7,739 bases of DNA from Actinomycetota bacterium (GCA_005888465.1 VAYJ01000279.1:1-7739); one strand, 5' to 3'. Numbered from the stretch's first letter, positions 1 through 7,178 are shown. Notes: generated by a model from the sequence alone, not told the origin. Numbers and translations are program-made.

Positions 1-331
1 CATCGAAGCCTTCACCTTCCGTGTGACGTCGATCCGCTCGTTCGACGGGACGCTGCACTACGTTCCGAACGGCAACATCCAGGTGGTGAGCAACAAGTCG
101 AAGGGCTGGGCGAGGGCGATCGTCGACGTGCGCGTCGCGCCGGACGAGGACGTGGAGCGCGTCCGGCACGTGCTGGGGGAGCTGTTCGAGGAGCTGCGCA
201 AGGACGACGGCGCGGCTGGGACGCTCAAGGGCGGGCCCGACCTGCTGGGGGTCGAGACGATCGCGGTCGACGGCCTGGTGCTTCGGATCGTCGCGGACAC
301 GCGGGGGTGCCGGCCGCAACGGTTCCCGTAG
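1..331 (+). CDS. MscS-family mechanosensitive channel, C-terminal part (left-truncated, tail probably lost)
   Basis: This would be a small-conductance mechanosensitive channel of the inner membrane, which releases solutes on hypo-osmotic shock. The frame is open from base 2, so the true start lies outside the window; the GTG at 23 is internal. The visible part is the MscS beta-domain and start of the alpha/beta cytoplasmic cage: IRSFDGTLHYVPNGNI followed by VVSNKSKGWARAIVDVRV matches the family pattern of R-x-x-DG-x-x-x-x-(I/V)PNG, then N-x-(S/T) and a W-(S/A)-R-A-x-x-D-V segment. The transmembrane helices are not in the window. After VLRIVADTR the protein stops within 9 residues, whereas relatives usually continue for some 25-30 residues (reductive P-G-x-Q-W-x-x-x-R-E-L type helix). 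The gene meets cydB tail to tail exactly here, so its 3' end is probably missing. Family call is firm; the exact end is doubtful. Confidence 0.8.
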   Translation, partial: IEAFTFRVTSIRSFDGTLHYVPNGNIQVVSNKSKGWARAIVDVRVAPDEDVERVRHVLGELFEELRKDDGAAGTLKGGPDLLGVETIAVDGLVLRIVADTRGCRPQRFP

Positions 332-1274
332 CGCGTCCGGAGCCTTGAACACCCGGAACAGCACGGCGAACGCGGGCACCAGGACGGCCCCTCCGATCAC
401 GTAAGCGAAGAACACGGCGCGCAGGGTCGCGACGGGCGCGGCCGATCCCGCGACCGTGACGTCGGGCACGACGAGCGATGGCCAGAGCGACATGCCGAAG
501 CCGGCGACCACAGCCGCGACCGCGATCGCCGCGGCGAGCCGGGCTGGCTGGTAACGCCGGGTCGCGAGCGCGGCGAGCGAGCCCAGCCCGGCGAGCCCCG
601 AGATCCCCACCGCCGGCCAACCACGCCGCAGCATCCCGTGCCAGAGGAGCGGCGCATCGGCGCGGGCGACCGCCAGTCCCACGGCCGCGAGTGTCCCCGC
701 CGTCAGCGCGGTGACGATCGCGCGCCGACGGAAGACCTCCTGCAGGTCGACGTCGCCGCGCCCCCGCGCTTCGACGATGAGGTAGGTGGCCGCGAGGTAC
801 GAGCACATCGCGACCACGAGCAGCCCCACGACGACCGAGAGCGGCGAAGTCCACGCGGAGATCGCCCCGGCCGCGACGACGCCACCCCGGACCCGGATGC
901 GCCCGGCCCCGGCCGCCGCCGCCCCACGCCCGCTGCCACGATCCCGGTCCGGCGTGCGCGAAGGCGAACCCGGAGCCGCGGAAGACGATCCCCAGCCCCG
1001 CCAGGAGCAGCGGAAGGTACAGCGCCACGCCGATGGCGGACACGGCCGCCGGGAAGGCCGCCAGCAGCCCCGCCAGGACGAAGATCAGCCAGACGTGGTT
1101 CACCTCCCAGACCGGCCCGATCGCCTCCGCGACCAGCGTGCGCTGACGTTCGCGTGTCGGGCCGGACGCGAGCAGATCCCACATCCCGCCGCCGAAGTCC
1201 GCGCCGCCCAACAGGAGATAGAGCGTCATGCCCAGCCCAATGAACGCGAGCACGCCGAGTCGAAGTGCGGCCAT
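303..1274 (-). CDS. cydB: Cytochrome bd ubiquinol oxidase subunit II, frame-broken near 923 and lacking a clear stop
   Basis: CydB is the second membrane subunit of the bd-type quinol oxidase, which reduces O2 to water without proton pumping. It starts with ATG at 1274, 2 nt after the cydA stop. The first frame gives about 118 residues with family hallmarks: LLLGGADFGGGMWDLL (about 20-35), GPVWEVNHVWLIF (about 53-65) and the R-G-S-G-F-A-F-A block ending in GSWQRAW. At about 923 the coding frame shifts; the second frame resumes with AGRIRVRGGVVAAGAISAW and hydrophobic helices such as SVVVGLLVVAMCSYLAATYL, and runs to LFRVFKAPDALREPL near 310. Between the two pieces the helix expected after the W-(G) position (a segment like F-G-x-x-S-x-x-x-P-x-x-x-G) is largely missing, so more than one base was lost. 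The second frame has no stop before the window edge, which is biologically implausible beneath mscS; the end at 303 is my estimate from homologous length (about 324 residues recovered, family 330-380). Confidence 0.82.
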
Positions 1275-1276
1275 GC

Positions 1277-2537
1277 TCACGCGGAGCCTCGCCTCGCCAG
1301 CCGAACGAGCAGCCACGCCGTGGAGGCGGCGAGCAGCAGATACACGGCCACGATCGCGACGAGCCAGAGCCAGATCCCCGTGCGGGTGGTCGCGGCGTCC
1401 ACGGTCCGCATGTAGTTGTAGACGACCCAGGGCTGCCGGCCGATCTCCGTCACCATCCACCCGCACTCGAGCGCGACGAGCGCCGCCGGAGCCGAGAGCA
1501 TCACGGCGCCGAGGTACCGTCGCCCGTCCGGCAGCCGTCGCCGCCGCGACCACGCCGCGAGCGTCCAAAGCGCCAGACCGAACAGCCCGAGCCCGATCGC
1601 GACCATGAGGTCGAACGGCAGGTGGACGAGGTTCAGATCGTCCGGCCGGTCGGACGGGGCGAAGGACGACAACCCGCGCACCGTGCCATCGGCGTGCCCG
1701 GTCACGAGCCACGAGAGCAGCCCCGGAATGTGCAGCCCGCCGACCGTCTCACCCCGATCCGCGAGGACGATCCCACCAAGCGTCTCCGGGGCGTGCGTCT
1801 GCGTCTGCCACAACCCCTCCATCGCGGCGAGCTTCGCCGGCTGATCGCGCGCTACCTGCACGGCGAGCCGATCGCCGGCCAGGATCTGCAGCGGAGTGAA
1901 CGCGAGCCCGATGACCAGCCCGACCGCCATCCCGCGACGCGCGTAGGCGCTCCGGCGGTCGCGCCGCAGCCGGCGCGGATAGATCGCGGCCAGCGAGAAC
2001 CCCATCACCATGTAGGCGGCGAAGACCATGTGGGTGGCCTCGTAGGGCAGTGATGGATTGGCGATCGCCCGCCACGGGCTCACGTTCGCCAGGGCGCCCG
2101 TCGACGTCACGGTGAACCCGACCGGCGTCTGCATCCACCCGTTCGCGGCCATGACGAACACCGACGCGAGCAGGCCCGAGGCGGAGATGGCGACCCCGGC
2201 CCACCAGTGCGCCCAGGGAGAGAGGCGATCCCACCAGCATGAACGGGAACCCGAAGAGCGATCCCCAGCGCCCCATCATCCGGGGCCAGAAGAGCGGCAG
2301 GGAGATCGACAGGATCGTCCCCGACACCGCGCCGACCGCGAACAGGATCGCGAAGCCCCGCGCCCAGGTGCGCGCGAGCGCCATCCACTCCGGGTCGCCG
2401 GTGCGATTGGCGCGGTATTCGGCGATCGACATCGCGGCCGGGAGCCCGATGCCGAACGCCACGAAGAAGATGTGGAAGATGAACGAGACCGCCATCTGGG
2501 TGCGGGCGGCATCCAGCGGCGAGAAGGCGATCAGCAC
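1277..2537 (-). CDS. cydA: Cytochrome bd ubiquinol oxidase subunit I, frame-broken near 2234 with loss of a conserved block
   Basis: CydA carries the haems and quinol site of the bd oxidase in the cytoplasmic membrane. The start is taken as GTG at 2537; an in-frame TAA lies four codons upstream, and no good Shine-Dalgarno is visible, so ATG at 2495 is an alternative but would cut into helix 1. The first frame (to about 2235) has helix 1 with FIFHIFFVAFGIGLP, whose His (residue 22) matches the haem b595 ligand, then GAVSGTILSISLPLFWP and LFGFPFML. The second frame resumes at 2233 with WDRLSPWAHWWAG, then VMAANGWMQTPVGF, SLPYEATHMVFAAYM (haem b558 His), and near the C-terminus GRQPW, and stops at 1277. 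The missing block is the one normally reading E-G-x-x-F-F-x-E-x-x-x-x-G-x-x-x-x-G before W-D-R-L, about 19 residues including two key glutamates. The Q-loop is short. The recovered total is about 420 residues; relatives have about 440-470. Confidence 0.88.
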
Positions 2538-2564
2538 GTCGTGTCCAGCTTAGGACAGCCGCCG

Positions 2565-3910
2565 TCAGGAGCGGACGATCGGGTTGTGCCACCCGCCTTC
2601 CGCGTCGAGCAGGGACTGCGCCTCCTTCGGGCCCCACGTCCCGGGCGCGTAGGCGTGCACCGGCTCGTGGTCCGTGAGGACCGTATCGACCACCCGCCAC
2701 GCGGCCAGCACGGAATCCTCGCGCGCGAACAGCATGCCGTCGCCGTCGAGCGCGTCGCCCAGCAGACGCTCGTACGGCGACAGCTCCCCCGGGTGGTCGT
2801 CACAGAGATACAGCTCGCGCTGGGAGCCGACGAAGTCTTCGCCGGGCTTCTTGACGCGCGCCGCGAGGGCGATCGCGCTCCTCGGCTGCAGGCGGAACCG
2901 CAGGTAGTTCGTCTCGGTGCCTTCAGGGCCACGAGCACCTCCGACGCCGTCACGGGAAGCTCCTTGCCCGCCCGGAGGTACCAGGGAACCCCATTCCACC
3001 GCCAGGAGTCGATGAAGAGGCGCACGGCCGCGAACGTCTCGACGTCGGAGTCGGGCGCAACGCCCGGCTCGTCGCGGTAGCCCTCGAACTGCCCGCGCAC
3101 TAGGCCCTCGCGCTCCAGCGTGCGCATCGCCCGGAAGACCTTCCCCTTCTCGTCCCGCTGCGCCTCCGAGCCGGCGCCGACCGGAGGCTCCATCGCGAGC
3201 AGGCCGACGACTTGGAAGAGGTGGTTCTGGATGACGTCGCGCAGACACCCGACCTCCTCGTAGAAGGAGCCGCGCCCCTGCACGCCGAAGGACTCGGCGA
3301 GCGTGATCTGCACGCTCGAGATGTAGTTGCGGTTCCAGATCGGCTCCAGGAAGGAATTCGCGAACCGGAAGTACAAGATGTTCTGCGTCTCCTCCTTGCC
3401 CAGGTAGTGGTCGATGCGAAACACCGAGGACTCCGGGAAGACGGCGTGCAGGACCCGGTTCAGGTCCTCGGCCGACGCCAGGTCGCGGCCGAACGGCTTC
3501 TCGACGATCACGCGTGCCCCCGCGCTGCAGCCCGAGGAGCCGAGGCCCTGGACCACGACCTCGAACAGGCTGGGCGGGATCGCCAGGTAGTGCGCCGGGC
3601 GGCCGGCACCCCCGAGCGCCTCGCGAAGCTTGGCGAACGTCCCCGCCTCGCGATAGTCGCCGTCCACGTAACCGAGGTTCGCGCTCATGCGATCGAACGC
3701 CTTCGGGTCGTAGATCCCGCCGTGCTCCTCGATGCTGTCCCGCGCGCGCTGGCGGAGCTGCTCGACCCCCCACTTCGAGCTGGCGACGCCGATGACGGGG
3801 ATGTCGAGGCGGTCGCGCTTCGTCATCGAGTAGAGCGCGGGGAAGATTTTCTTGTACGCGAGGTCGCCGGTGGCGCCGAAGAAGACGAAGGCATCCGATC
3901 GCTCATCCAT
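2565..3910 (-). CDS. zwf: Glucose-6-phosphate 1-dehydrogenase, frame-broken near 2920
   Basis: This cytoplasmic enzyme oxidises glucose 6-phosphate to 6-phosphogluconolactone with reduction of NADP+ (or NAD+), the entry step of the oxidative pentose phosphate pathway. Start is ATG at 3910, 2 nt after the gnd stop, with AAGGGGG about 8 nt upstream as Shine-Dalgarno. Dinucleotide-binding motif FGATGDLAYKKIFPAL is at residues 11-26, the EKPFG lysine motif at 137-141, the substrate motif RIDHYLGKE at 165-173 and DVIQNH at 225-230, which carries the expected catalytic His. The first frame is coding to about residue 332 (position 2915: EVLVALKAP). The protein then continues in another frame from about 2924 with GTETNYLRFRLQP and ends WHNPIVRS at 2565. 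Relatives carry roughly 8-12 more residues between the K-x-P and N-Y-L-R-F elements, so a short block plus the frame is lost. The recovered length is about 450 residues, against a family length of 460-510. Confidence 0.92.
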
Positions 3911-3912
3911 GA

Positions 3913-4929
3913 TCAGCTCGCCCCCTTCTCGTGGTGGCCGCCGAACTCCTGGCGCATGGCGGAGAGGACCTGATCGCCGAACAGGGCCTCGCCACGCGAT
4001 GCGAAGCGCTCGTAGAGGGCCGCGGTGAGCACGTCCGCGGGCACGCCCTCGTCGACGGCGGCCTGCACTGTCCACCTGCCCTCGCCGGAGTCGGAGACCC
4101 TGCCGCCGAAGGTCGCCAGCTCCGGGTCGGCCACGAGGGCGGCGGCCATGAGGTCGAGGAGCCATGAGGCGACCACGCTCCCGCGCCGCCACACCTCGGC
4201 GACCGACGCGATGTCGAGCGGGTAACGGTAGTGCTCGGGGTGGCGAAGCGGCGCGGTTTCGGCATCGGCGGTGCGCTCGCGCATGCCTGCGTCGGCATGC
4301 TTCAGGATGTTCAGCCCCTCGGCATAAGCGGCCATCAGCCCGTATTCGATGCCGTTGTGCACCATCTTCACGAAGTGGCCCGCGCCGACCGGTCCGCAGT
4401 GCAGGTAGCCCTGTTCCGCTGTCGAGAGTGGGCCCTCCCGCCCGGGCGTGCGCCCCGCCGCGCCGACCCCAGGGGCGAGGCTCGCGAAGATCGGGTCCAG
4501 GCGGGCGACGACCTCGTCCTCGCCCCCGATCATCAGGCAGAACCCCCGATCCAGGCCAAACACGCCGCCGCTCGTCCCCACATCGACGTAGTGGATCCCC
4601 GAGCCGGCGAGCGTGGCCGCGCGGGCGAGGTCGTCCAGGTAGTACGTGTTCCCCCCGTCGAGTACGCCGTCGCCCGCCTCCAGATGCGGCGTCAGCTGCT
4701 CGAGGGTGGAGCCGGTCACGGCCGCCGGGAGCATCAGCCACACGGAGCGCGGCGCGGCGAGCTTCGCGATGAAGTCCTCGAGCGAGCCGGCGCCCGTCGC
4801 TCCCTCGCCCTCGAGCGTCCGCACGGCCTGCGCGTTCACGTCGAACACGACGCACTCGTGCCCGTCGCGCATGAGCCGCCGCACCAAGTTCGAGCCCATT
4901 CGGCCGAGGCCGATCATCCCGAGTTGCAT
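3913..4929 (-). CDS. gnd: 6-phosphogluconate dehydrogenase (decarboxylating), short Gnd-related type
   Basis: It oxidatively decarboxylates 6-phosphogluconate to ribulose 5-phosphate and CO2, producing NAD(P)H, in the cytoplasm. The 338-residue protein is complete. The Rossmann motif GLGRMG is at residues 7-12, DGGNTYYLDD at 91-100, DVGTSGGVFGLDRGFCLMIGG at 116-136, and the catalytic block GAGHFVKMVHNGIEY at 182-196 with Lys188, Asn192 and Glu195. AEVWRRGSVVASWLLDL (244-260) and the DSGEGRWT block (280-287) follow. The length is that of the short form (about 300-340 residues), not the 470-residue enteric form. Residue 31 after the second strand is Val-Asn rather than an Arg-rich NADP site (VFDVNAQAV), so NAD preference is possible, as reported for this subgroup; that is inference. 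Start ATG 4929 has AGGAGCGAGGAG just upstream. Its stop is 2 nt before zwf. This is the only clearly undamaged enzyme gene in the cluster. Confidence 0.95.
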   Translation of the reverse strand: MQLGMIGLGRMGSNLVRRLMRDGHECVVFDVNAQAVRTLEGEGATGAGSLEDFIAKLAAPRSVWLMLPAAVTGSTLEQLTPHLEAGDGVLDGGNTYYLDDLARAATLAGSGIHYVDVGTSGGVFGLDRGFCLMIGGEDEVVARLDPIFASLAPGVGAAGRTPGREGPLSTAEQGYLHCGPVGAGHFVKMVHNGIEYGLMAAYAEGLNILKHADAGMRERTADAETAPLRHPEHYRYPLDIASVAEVWRRGSVVASWLLDLMAAALVADPELATFGGRVSDSGEGRWTVQAAVDEGVPADVLTAALYERFASRGEALFGDQVLSAMRQEFGGHHEKGAS

Positions 4930-4961
4930 CGCACGACTCCTCGCTCCTTACACCGGGGGCT

Positions 4962-4979
4962 CGGCGGGATCACCCGCCG
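4962..4979 (-). repeat. Perfect 7-bp inverted repeat over the ROK kinase stop codon
   Basis: On the + strand CGGCGGG and CCCGCCG flank the four bases ATCA; the transcript would form a 7-bp GC stem with a 4-nt loop that includes the kinase stop codon. There is no T-run after it in the - strand direction, so it does not look like an intrinsic terminator. It sits about 33 nt before the gnd start and could affect mRNA stability or gnd translation. In DNA this rich in GC, a chance origin remains possible. Confidence 0.5.
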
Positions 4980-5802
4980 GCCAGGACCGCCGCACCGATC
5001 GCGCCCGACAGGTCGCCGAGCTCGGTGCCGAGCACCTTCGGCCGATTATCCGGCACGAACAACCGAGGCTCCATCGCGGCCGCGATGCGGTCGATGAACG
5101 GCTGGCCCAGCCGGTCGCCCAGCCCGCCGCCGATGATGATCGCCTCGAGGTCCAGCAGGTTCTGCGCAGAGGCGAGCGCGATACCAAGCGCCCACACCGC
5201 GTCGTCGACGAGTGACACCGCCACTTTGTCCTTTTTCTCCATCGCCGTCGCGATGACGCCGCTCGAGAGGCCCGTGCGGCCGCGCCGCTGCATCAGGTCG
5301 AAGAGGATGGTCTCCGGCCGCGCCCCGCGTACGCCTCCAAGTGCCCGCGGCGCCCGTCGGAGCACATCCGCCCGCCGTCCTTCACGATCGTGTGGCCGAT
5401 CTCCCCCGCCGCCCCGCGGCCCACGCGAAGAGTCCCTTCGAGCACCAGCCCGCCACCGACCCCTGTGCCGCAGAACACGCCGAGGAGGTTCCGGTAGGGG
5501 CGGCCCGCGCCGCGTTCGTGCTCGCCGCGGATCGCCACCCGGACATCGTTGTCCAGCGTCACCGGAACCTCGCCGAGCGCCTGCGAGGTGAGCGGTCCAA
5601 GCGCGACACGCTCCTCGAAGCCCGGCACGTTCGGCGAGTGCGAGACGGTGCCCGCGCTCGCGTCGACCTCGCCCGGCGTCCCGATCCCGATCGCCGCAAG
5701 ATCGCCCGGCGATGCCCCCGCGGCCTCGAGCGCCGTCCGCACGGTACCGGCGATCGCTGAGACGACGTCCGCCGGGCCCGTCTGTGGTGTGAGGACCCGG
5801 GC
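4970..5802 (-). CDS. ROK-family sugar kinase (probable glucokinase), N-terminus missing and frame-broken near 5316
   Basis: ROK kinases phosphorylate hexoses with ATP; next to gnd and zwf the natural role is glucose to glucose 6-phosphate, feeding the dehydrogenases. The first recognisable stretch is RVLTPQTGPADVVSAIAGTV, from about 5799; the usual start and the N-terminal phosphate-binding DLGGTK motif (some 25-30 residues) are absent, swallowed by the junction with AI-2E. Then come AIGIGTPGEVDASAGTVSHS, LDNDVRVA with the catalytic Asp, GTGVGGGLVLEGTLRVGRGA and AGEIGHTIVKDGG, followed by the zinc-site region CSDGRRGHLEAYAGR, which has one Cys where three are usual. After YAGR (about 5320) the frame changes; the second frame gives RPETILFDLMQRRGRTGLSS, DLEAIIIGGGLGDRLG and ends IGAAVLAGG at 4970. 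Homologues have a longer helix after YAGR, so a block of about 10-14 residues is probably missing there too. A symbol such as glk is not assigned because substrate specificity cannot be read from sequence. Confidence 0.85.
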
Positions 5803-5807
5803 CGTCC

Positions 5808-6985
5808 CGCGTCTCGCTCTGCGTCGCCGTGCGCTTGCGCCGCGCCTGGTACCGGGACCAGAGCGTGTTGCGCGGCGCCCGCGGCGGGGGAGGCGCGTCG
5901 ATCGTCGTGAGCGCCGAATCCATCACCTCGTACCGCTTGATGTAGTTCCCCGCGAAGGCCTGGATCACCGCGGCGGCCGGGAGCGCGAGGAACGCGCCGA
6001 CGATCCCGCCGATGCTCCCGCCCGCGATCGCCGCGCCGAAGGCGATCCCCGCGTTCAGCTCCATCGTCCTTGCGGACAGACGTGGACTCAGCACCGCGTT
6101 CTCGATCTGCTGATAGATCGTGATGTAGATGAACAGGATGAGCGCATTGATCGGCTTATCAGCGAGCGCCACGAGGATGGGCGCGGCGCCCGCGAGGTAC
6201 GTGCCGAAGATGGGGATGAACTCCGCGACGAGGCCCTCGAAGACCGCGAGCGGCAGCGCGAACGGCACGCCCAGCACGAGGAGCACCACGAACATGAGGC
6301 TCCCGTTGATGATCGCGAGCAGCAGCCGCGAGTAGAAATACCCGCCGGTCTTGTCGATCGCGGTCTCCCAGGCCCACAGGACCTCGCGCTGGCGCTGCGG
6401 GGGAAGCAGCGAGCAGATCGAACGACGGATCCTGGGGCCGTCCGTCACGAAGTAGAACGTGAACAGGCCGATCGTGAGCAAGTTGAAGACAGCGGAGAGC
6501 ACCTTCACGCCGAAGCCCAGCAGGTTGCCCGCGATGTTCGCGGCGAACTTCGTGACATCCGACTTCGCGCCCTGCAGCTGCTGGGTGAGGTGCGCAGTGG
6601 AAATGTCGGCGTTGCAGCACTTCTTCGTGAACCGGCTGAGGCGGTCGAGCCAACCCGGCACGGCCTGGATGAACTGTCCGATCTCCTTGACGAGGATCGG
6701 GATCATCAGTCCGATCAGGATGAGACCGGTCACAAAGAGCGAGAAGAGCACCGCCCCCGTCGCGAGCCCTCGGCGCCAGCCGTGCCTGTGGAGCCAGTTC
6801 ACGGCGGGCTCGAGCGCGAACGAGAGGAAGAGTGCGATCACCAGGTTGGAGACGAGTCCGCGAAGCTCCCGCAGGGCCGAATAGGCGAGGAGCGCGAGCG
6901 CCGCCCACAGGATGATCGTAATGATCAGCCGGTTGATCCAGGGCGGCATCGCCGCTGCGGTCGCGGGCGGTTCCTCCTGGGCCAT
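5808..6985 (-). CDS. AI-2E (PerM/TqsA-like) family transporter, C-terminal end lost at a junction
   Basis: Members are multi-pass inner-membrane proteins (Pfam AI-2E transporter family, including TqsA and PerM) implicated in export of small molecules or in ion transport; the substrate here is unknown. ATG at 6985 is preferred over GTG at 6991 because GGAAGG lies 5 nt before the ATG and would leave no spacing for the GTG. Hydrophobic segments are at about residues 19-36, 45-58, 75-97, a helical hairpin around 150-180, then 221-245, 262-275, 280-292 and 311-345. Family motifs are EFIPIFGTYLAGAAPILVAL (255-274) and QQIENAVLSPRL (292-303). A cytosolic or periplasmic loop contains an unusual KKCC pair (121-124). 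The protein reads well to about residue 392 (5810), with a basic, proline-rich tail, and then runs without a stop into kinase sequence in the wrong frame. The stop and intergenic DNA have apparently been lost. It may be the first gene of the - strand unit. Confidence 0.88.
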
Positions 6986-7025
6986 CGTCACCTTCCGACG
7001 CGGGCGCGGCGCCCGGGTCGGGCGA

Positions 7026-7031
7026 AGGATA
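7026..7031 (-). promoter_or_regulatory. Possible -10 box for the AI-2E gene
   Basis: On the - strand TATCCT (TAnnnT form) lies 40 nt upstream of the AI-2E start codon in the 120-nt divergent region shared with tRNA-Asn. No recognisable -35 element is seen. If real, it may drive the whole - strand unit down to cydB. Confidence 0.22.
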
Positions 7032-7073
7032 CCCGACCCCGCTCGGACGCCGGGGATCGCGAAGGGCCGCTGT

Positions 7074-7079
7074 TACACT
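7074..7079 (+). promoter_or_regulatory. Possible -10 box for tRNA-Asn
   Basis: TACACT, preceded by TGT, fits the high-GC consensus TAnnnT and lies 27 nt before the mature tRNA 5' end. No good -35 is found at 17 nt spacing. The resulting leader would contain a short hairpin, GGCCC-GTCC-GGGCC at 7087-7100. The call rests on the motif and position alone. Confidence 0.3.
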
Positions 7080-7105
7080 GGCCGCCGGCCCGTCCGGGCC
7101 GACAA

Positions 7106-7178
7106 TCCGGGGTAGCTCAACCGGCAGAGCGGCGGCCTGTTAAGCCGATGGTTGTGGGTTCGAGTCCCACCCCCGGAG
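7106..7178 (+). tRNA. tRNA-Asn (anticodon GTT)
   Basis: A 73-nt cloverleaf can be folded by eye. The acceptor stem TCCGGGG pairs perfectly with CCCCGGA, with discriminator G. The D arm is GCTC/GAGC with loop AACCGGCA. The anticodon stem is GCGGC/GCCGA (outermost pair mismatched) with loop CTGTTAA, anticodon GTT. The variable loop is TGGTT and the T arm is GTGGG-TTCGAGT-CCCAC. The 3' CCA is not encoded (GCT follows the acceptor stem). It lies divergent to the AI-2E gene. Confidence 0.96.

Noticed and set aside
1265..2053. 262-codon + strand frame opposite cydA
   Set aside because: Antisense shadow of a membrane protein: Arg/Pro/Asp-rich translation of codons for hydrophobic residues.
2058..3080. 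340-codon + strand frame opposite cydA and zwf
   Set aside because: It crosses two genes on the other strand, is highly charged and low in hydrophobics, and contains no recognisable motif.
3212..3973. 253-codon + strand frame opposite zwf
   Set aside because: The opposite strand carries unambiguous glucose-6-phosphate dehydrogenase motifs; this frame shows none and simply mirrors its codon bias.
300..5815. Programmed ribosomal frameshifting in cydA, cydB, zwf and the kinase
   Set aside because: The breaks have no shared slippery heptamer and coincide with missing conserved residues, which a frameshift alone would not remove.
4970..6991. Single 673-residue AI-2E/kinase fusion protein
   Set aside because: The middle third is compositionally nonsense, and the true ROK motifs are in another frame there; two frame breaks restore the original frame by chance.
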